From: an uncultured Clostridiaceae bacterium
GTDB lineage: Bacteria; Bacillota; Clostridia; TANB77; CAG-508
Assembly (NCBI GenBank): GCA_958402495.1
Contig: CATXTS010000079.1
Coordinates: 1 to 9,224, forward strand
DNA: 9,224 nt
Reading direction: 5' to 3'
Below the pieces are notes generated by a model. That model saw nothing but the letters and a program-made list of their open reading frames with translations, did no database searches and was not told the origin of the DNA. Positions 7,017 to 9,224 of the stretch are shown piece after piece (position 1 is the stretch's first letter; the number at the start of each line of letters is the position of its first letter). Both the position numbers and the translations under genes were made by a program.

Positions 7017-7063
7017 TTAAATTAAGGGAGTACACTTTTTCAAATGTACCCCCCTTAATTTAA
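7017..7063 (-). terminator. Hairpin between antitoxin RNA repeats and toxN (attenuator/terminator)
   Basis: TTAAATTAAGGG (7017-7028) pairs with CCCTTAATTTAA (7052-7063); after a 1x2 internal loop GTACA pairs with TGTAC around a 10-nt loop. Every known type III locus has such a terminator between repeats and toxin, letting only some transcripts continue into the toxin. On the - strand no clean T-run follows the stem (the U residues are within its last arm), so termination is probably partial. Confidence 0.75.
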
Positions 7064-7168
7064 AACTGCTTATTTATAAGGCTTAAGCATTACCTAATTT
7101 CAAATCAGTCATTTATAAGGCTTGAACTTTACCTAATTTTAAATCGTTCTCTTTTTAGGTAAGAACTT
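7052..7168 (-). repeat. Three tandem 39-nt repeats (ToxI antitoxin units)
   Basis: Direct repeats with no spacers, read on the - strand: unit A 7168-7130, unit B 7129-7091, unit C 7090-7052. A and B share AAGTTC at the start, GATTT in the middle and AAATTAGGTA at the end; B and C share AAGCCTTATAAAT. Unit C diverges at its 3' end where it merges into the first arm of the terminator, giving about 2.8 complete repeats. Repeat length and copy number lie within the range known for type III antitoxins (about 34-48 nt). Confidence 0.85.
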
Positions 7169-7174
7169 CCTATT

Positions 7175-7194
7175 AGTAATCTAAATAGATTACT
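7175..7194 (-). repeat. Perfect palindromic hairpin in the antitoxin RNA leader
   Basis: AGTAATCT at 7175-7182 is perfectly complementary to AGATTACT at 7187-7194, with a 4-nt loop. It lies between the predicted transcription start and the first repeat. It could be a stabilising 5' stem of the precursor RNA or an operator for a DNA-binding protein. Confidence 0.6.
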
Positions 7195-7208
7195 CTTCTA
7201 GTATATTA

Positions 7209-7238
7209 ATTATACTACTTTTTTATACCTTATGTCAA
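7209..7238 (-). promoter_or_regulatory. Consensus sigma-A promoter of the toxIN locus
   Basis: On the - strand a perfect TTGACA (7238-7233) and a perfect TATAAT (7214-7209) are separated by 18 nt. It is the strongest promoter in the window, as expected for an antitoxin RNA that must be made in excess and continuously. Confidence 0.85.
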
Positions 7239-7527
7239 TAAAATCTCATGACTTTTTACCCCAAAATGCAAAACCTGTTACTACTCAGCCTTCTTAATTT
7301 TTTTTAAATCACCTATATAAAGAATATAAAATTTGTTTAAACAGTTTCATAATTGAATTTGAAGATTTAGATTTTATAAAAGTGCTAATCAAAATCTAGT
7401 ATGACCTACATGGTGGGTAACAAAAGGATAACATTTCAGTACAATAAATCTTTTAAAGTACTGGTATTAATGCATTGTAAGCTTGAATCTTTACTTCTGC
7501 TAAAATTAATAATATTTCTTTCCTTCG
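7239..7527. other. Intergenic stretch between the toxIN promoter and the GLUG gene
   Basis: No convincing gene. An imperfectly placed hairpin pairs CAGTAC (7437-7442) with GTACTG (7458-7463) around 15 nt; it has no T-run on either side, so it is at best a weak 3' end for the GLUG gene. The rest is AT-rich sequence in which I see nothing. Confidence 0.5.
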
Positions 7528-8986
7528 TTATTGCCATATTAAGATTGGATACCCTTGATTTATTCCATTTGTATCTTCTTTATATTTATCTCCTAAAACA
7601 CTGGTATAATGTCTTAGTTCTTCTACTGAAACAGATTTAATGCCGTCGAAAGTTACTTTATTGAATGTTGTATCTAAATAATAATTGTTTTCAATTTGAT
7701 TTGCCGCTTTTGCGGATTCACTAATTTTTCCTAAGACACCACCTATCTCGGTCGCTTGACTTTCTGTAACCGTTCCGAATATTATAGCAATTAACTATCC
7801 TACCTCCTTGAAGGTGTCCAATTACTCCTCCTATATATTTTCCTGTTGACTTTACTTGTCCAATGTTATACGAATCTTTTAGAATAGCATTATCATTTTT
7901 TCCGACAACACCACCAATGTCGTCTCCTGTTACTTGAATTTTAGCAACATTATAACATTGTTCTACTATACTTTCATCTATGTTTAATCCGATAATCCCT
8001 CCTATCCAATTTCCATTTGCATTAACTTCTCCCACATTAAAGCATTGCCTTATTTCATTATTTTCTTTATTATAACCAATAATACCTCCACAGCGACTGG
8101 TTCCTTGTATCACACCACTATTATTGCACTTTATTATTTTATTATTTAGGTAACAAACACCAACAATTCCTCCACTATTATAACCTGTTGCCGTTACTGT
8201 TGCTTGATTATAACAATTACTTACTAATGTGCCTTTATACGTATAACCAACTAATCCTGCTGTTCCTACACCTCCTGTGATATTACTATTTTCTCCTACT
8301 CCTACGTTTTTAATAACTCCACTTTCTACAATACCAAATAATCCTTTTACTTTTTCTGTTGTATGGATATAAACTCCATCTACTTTGTGTCCTTGTCCAT
8401 CAAATATTCCCTTAAATGGCTTGTTTTGAGGGGCATCTGGCGTAGGGCTATCATTGGGATAACTTCCTATTGGTTCCCACTGTTGTGTTTTATCTAATGT
8501 AATGTCATTTTCTAATATTACATATTTTCCTTCAAATGTGTTTCCACTGTTAACTTCATCTCGAAATTTCTTTAAATCCTCTACACTAGCTATCCTATAT
8601 TTTTCATCCATCGATAATATACTTCCATCTTCTTTTACCAAATAGTTTCTTCCACTTTTTATAAATTGTACAAGGAATGTGGTATCTTGGTTATCTTCTA
8701 CTGTTACTGTATCTTTTCCAAGAGAATTATCGAAATACTCTTGGAATGCTTGTCTACTTGTTTCTTGATAACCTTTTTCTCCCAATTTTGCATTTATAAC
8801 AGCTAGCTCTATCATTTCTTTTTCTTGACTTACTTGCGTTACCTTTCCACTTTCTTGTGCCTTATTAATAATTCCATTTTGTCCAACTAAAGTATTCATA
8901 GACACTCCTGCTAATATAATTAATACTATGATGGTAATAACTAGTGCAATTAAAGTAATTCCCTTTTCTTTACTGTTTTTTCTCAT
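7528..8986 (-). CDS. Pseudopilin-like protein with GLUG-type repeats, split by a +1 frameshift at 7777
   Basis: Probably an exported or surface protein with a prepilin-like N-terminus: basic MRKNSKEKG followed by ITLIALVITIIVLIILAGVSM. Unlike classical pilins the mature position 5 is Ala, not Glu. Residues about 130-205 form a linker domain (YRIASVEDLKKFRDEVNSG, then FKGIFDGQGHKVDG) usual before GLUG repeats. Seven 28-30-residue repeats follow from about 241, each with (I/S/C)GG(I/V)(I/V)G and usually a CYN(I/V)-like core. Dropping one C at 7777 continues repeat six as CYNIGTVTESQATEIGG and adds 82 residues ending GYPILIWQ at the TAA 7530-7528, the usual ending of such proteins; total 485 residues. 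Read without the shift the protein stops at 7721 with an 18-residue nonsense tail. AGGAAG lies 8-9 nt before the ATG. No clear promoter. Exact role unknown; adhesion or a secretion-associated role is a guess. Confidence 0.82.
7774..7783 (-). other. Frameshift site in the GLUG-repeat gene: AAU AUU C GGA
   Basis: On the - strand the 0-frame reads AAT ATT CGG AAC; the repeat pattern demands AAT ATT (C) GGA ACG. The extra base is C at 7777. As in the PAP2 gene, the codon before the shift ends in TT, the 0-frame next codon is CGG, and the +1 codon is glycine GGN. Confidence 0.8.
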
Positions 8987-9169
8987 AATTTTCTTCCTTT
9001 CTTTTTCTTATGTTTTTCATTTTTCTATTCTCTATATAGAATTCTTTTACATTTTCTCTTTTGTATTTTTTCTTTTCAACCATTTTTATGTAATCTTCTA
9101 TTTATACTAAAAAGCATTTTTTTCTAGCTAACTTTTCTTTTACTTTATATTTCTTTTTCTATTACACAC
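8987..9169. other. Leader region upstream of the GLUG gene, no gene
   Basis: About 180 AT-rich bases with polypurine runs on the - strand. A TATAAA-like box occurs on the - strand near 9108-9103 but without a convincing -35. Nothing else is seen. Confidence 0.4.
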
Positions 9170-9213
9170 AAAAAATGTTGTATAACCAAACTTTAGTTAT
9201 ACAACATTTTTTT
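9170..9213. terminator. Bidirectional rho-independent terminator at the right edge
   Basis: ATGTTGTATAAC (9175-9186) pairs with GTTATACAACAT (9196-9207), extended by A-T pairs to about 17 bp, around a 9-nt loop. Seven T follow on the + strand (9207-9213) and six on the - strand (9175-9170). On the - strand it would insulate the GLUG gene from whatever lies to the right of the window. Confidence 0.85.
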
Positions 9214-9224
9214 CTTTCATATTT

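Larger units (their letters stand above)
7052..7202 (-). ncRNA. toxI: ToxI-like antitoxin RNA
   Basis: Predicted RNA that starts near 7202, about 7 nt after the -10 box, carries a 5' hairpin (7194-7175) and then the three 39-nt repeats, and ends at the hairpin 7063-7017. In known systems ToxN itself cuts the precursor into single repeats, each folding as a pseudoknot that binds and blocks the toxin. In unit A the segments TTACCTAA (7162-7155) and TTAGGTAA (7136-7129) are perfectly complementary, so intra-unit pairing is possible. The RNA is inferred from arrangement and repeats; transcript ends are estimates. Confidence 0.8.

Noticed and set aside
7052..7168. Tandem repeats as a CRISPR array
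   Set aside because: The 39-nt units are directly adjacent with no spacers, diverge from each other, and sit before a ToxN-like gene; no cas gene is present.
7437..7463. Terminator of the GLUG gene
   Set aside because: The 6-bp stem with a 15-nt loop has no T-run on either strand.
7401..7640. 79-codon + strand reading frame
   Set aside because: It is largely antisense to the 3' end of the GLUG gene, is Leu-rich from AT bias, and has no ribosome site.

Overview
The window is AT-rich DNA from a low-GC Firmicute, most likely a spore-forming gut Clostridia lineage. This rests on a spore photoproduct lyase, AGGAGG-type ribosome binding sites, and a pseudopilin-like GLUG-repeat protein of the kind common in uncultured gut Clostridia. 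TGA is used as a stop and Trp is TGG, so the stop-codon set looks standard. The organism is an inference from gene content.

Layout, left to right. (1) 1-134: end of an unidentified + strand gene and a strong hairpin terminator that serves splB, which is on the - strand. (2) 228-3058, all - strand: a PAP2 phosphatase, a MscS channel overlapping it by ATGA, then splB with its own possible forespore-type promoter. (3) 3097-5961: a cytoplasmic alpha-amylase (+) and a PF10091 'glycoamylase' family protein (-) converge on one bidirectional terminator, each with a clear sigma-A promoter. (4) 6024-6361: remains of a decayed gene with a C-terminal membrane segment. (5) 6494-7238, - strand: a type III toxin-antitoxin locus, with a consensus promoter, about 2.8 tandem copies of a 39-nt repeat (ToxI-like antitoxin RNA), a hairpin attenuator and a ToxN-family endoribonuclease gene. 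(6) 7528-8986, - strand: a 485-residue pseudopilin-like protein with GLUG-type repeats, split by a frameshift. (7) 9170-9213: a bidirectional terminator.

Two points stand out. First, the ToxIN-type locus is complete and readable from sequence alone. Second, two unrelated genes (PAP2 and the GLUG protein) are each broken by one extra C, at the same kind of site: a codon ending UU, then CGG, with the correct frame resuming one base later on a GGN glycine codon. In my scan these are the only two in-frame CGG codons in roughly 2,400 codons of this window. That raises the possibility that CGG is unassigned or very poorly decoded here and provokes +1 frameshifting. Two independent mutations or sequence errors remain the simpler explanation until the rest of the genome is examined.
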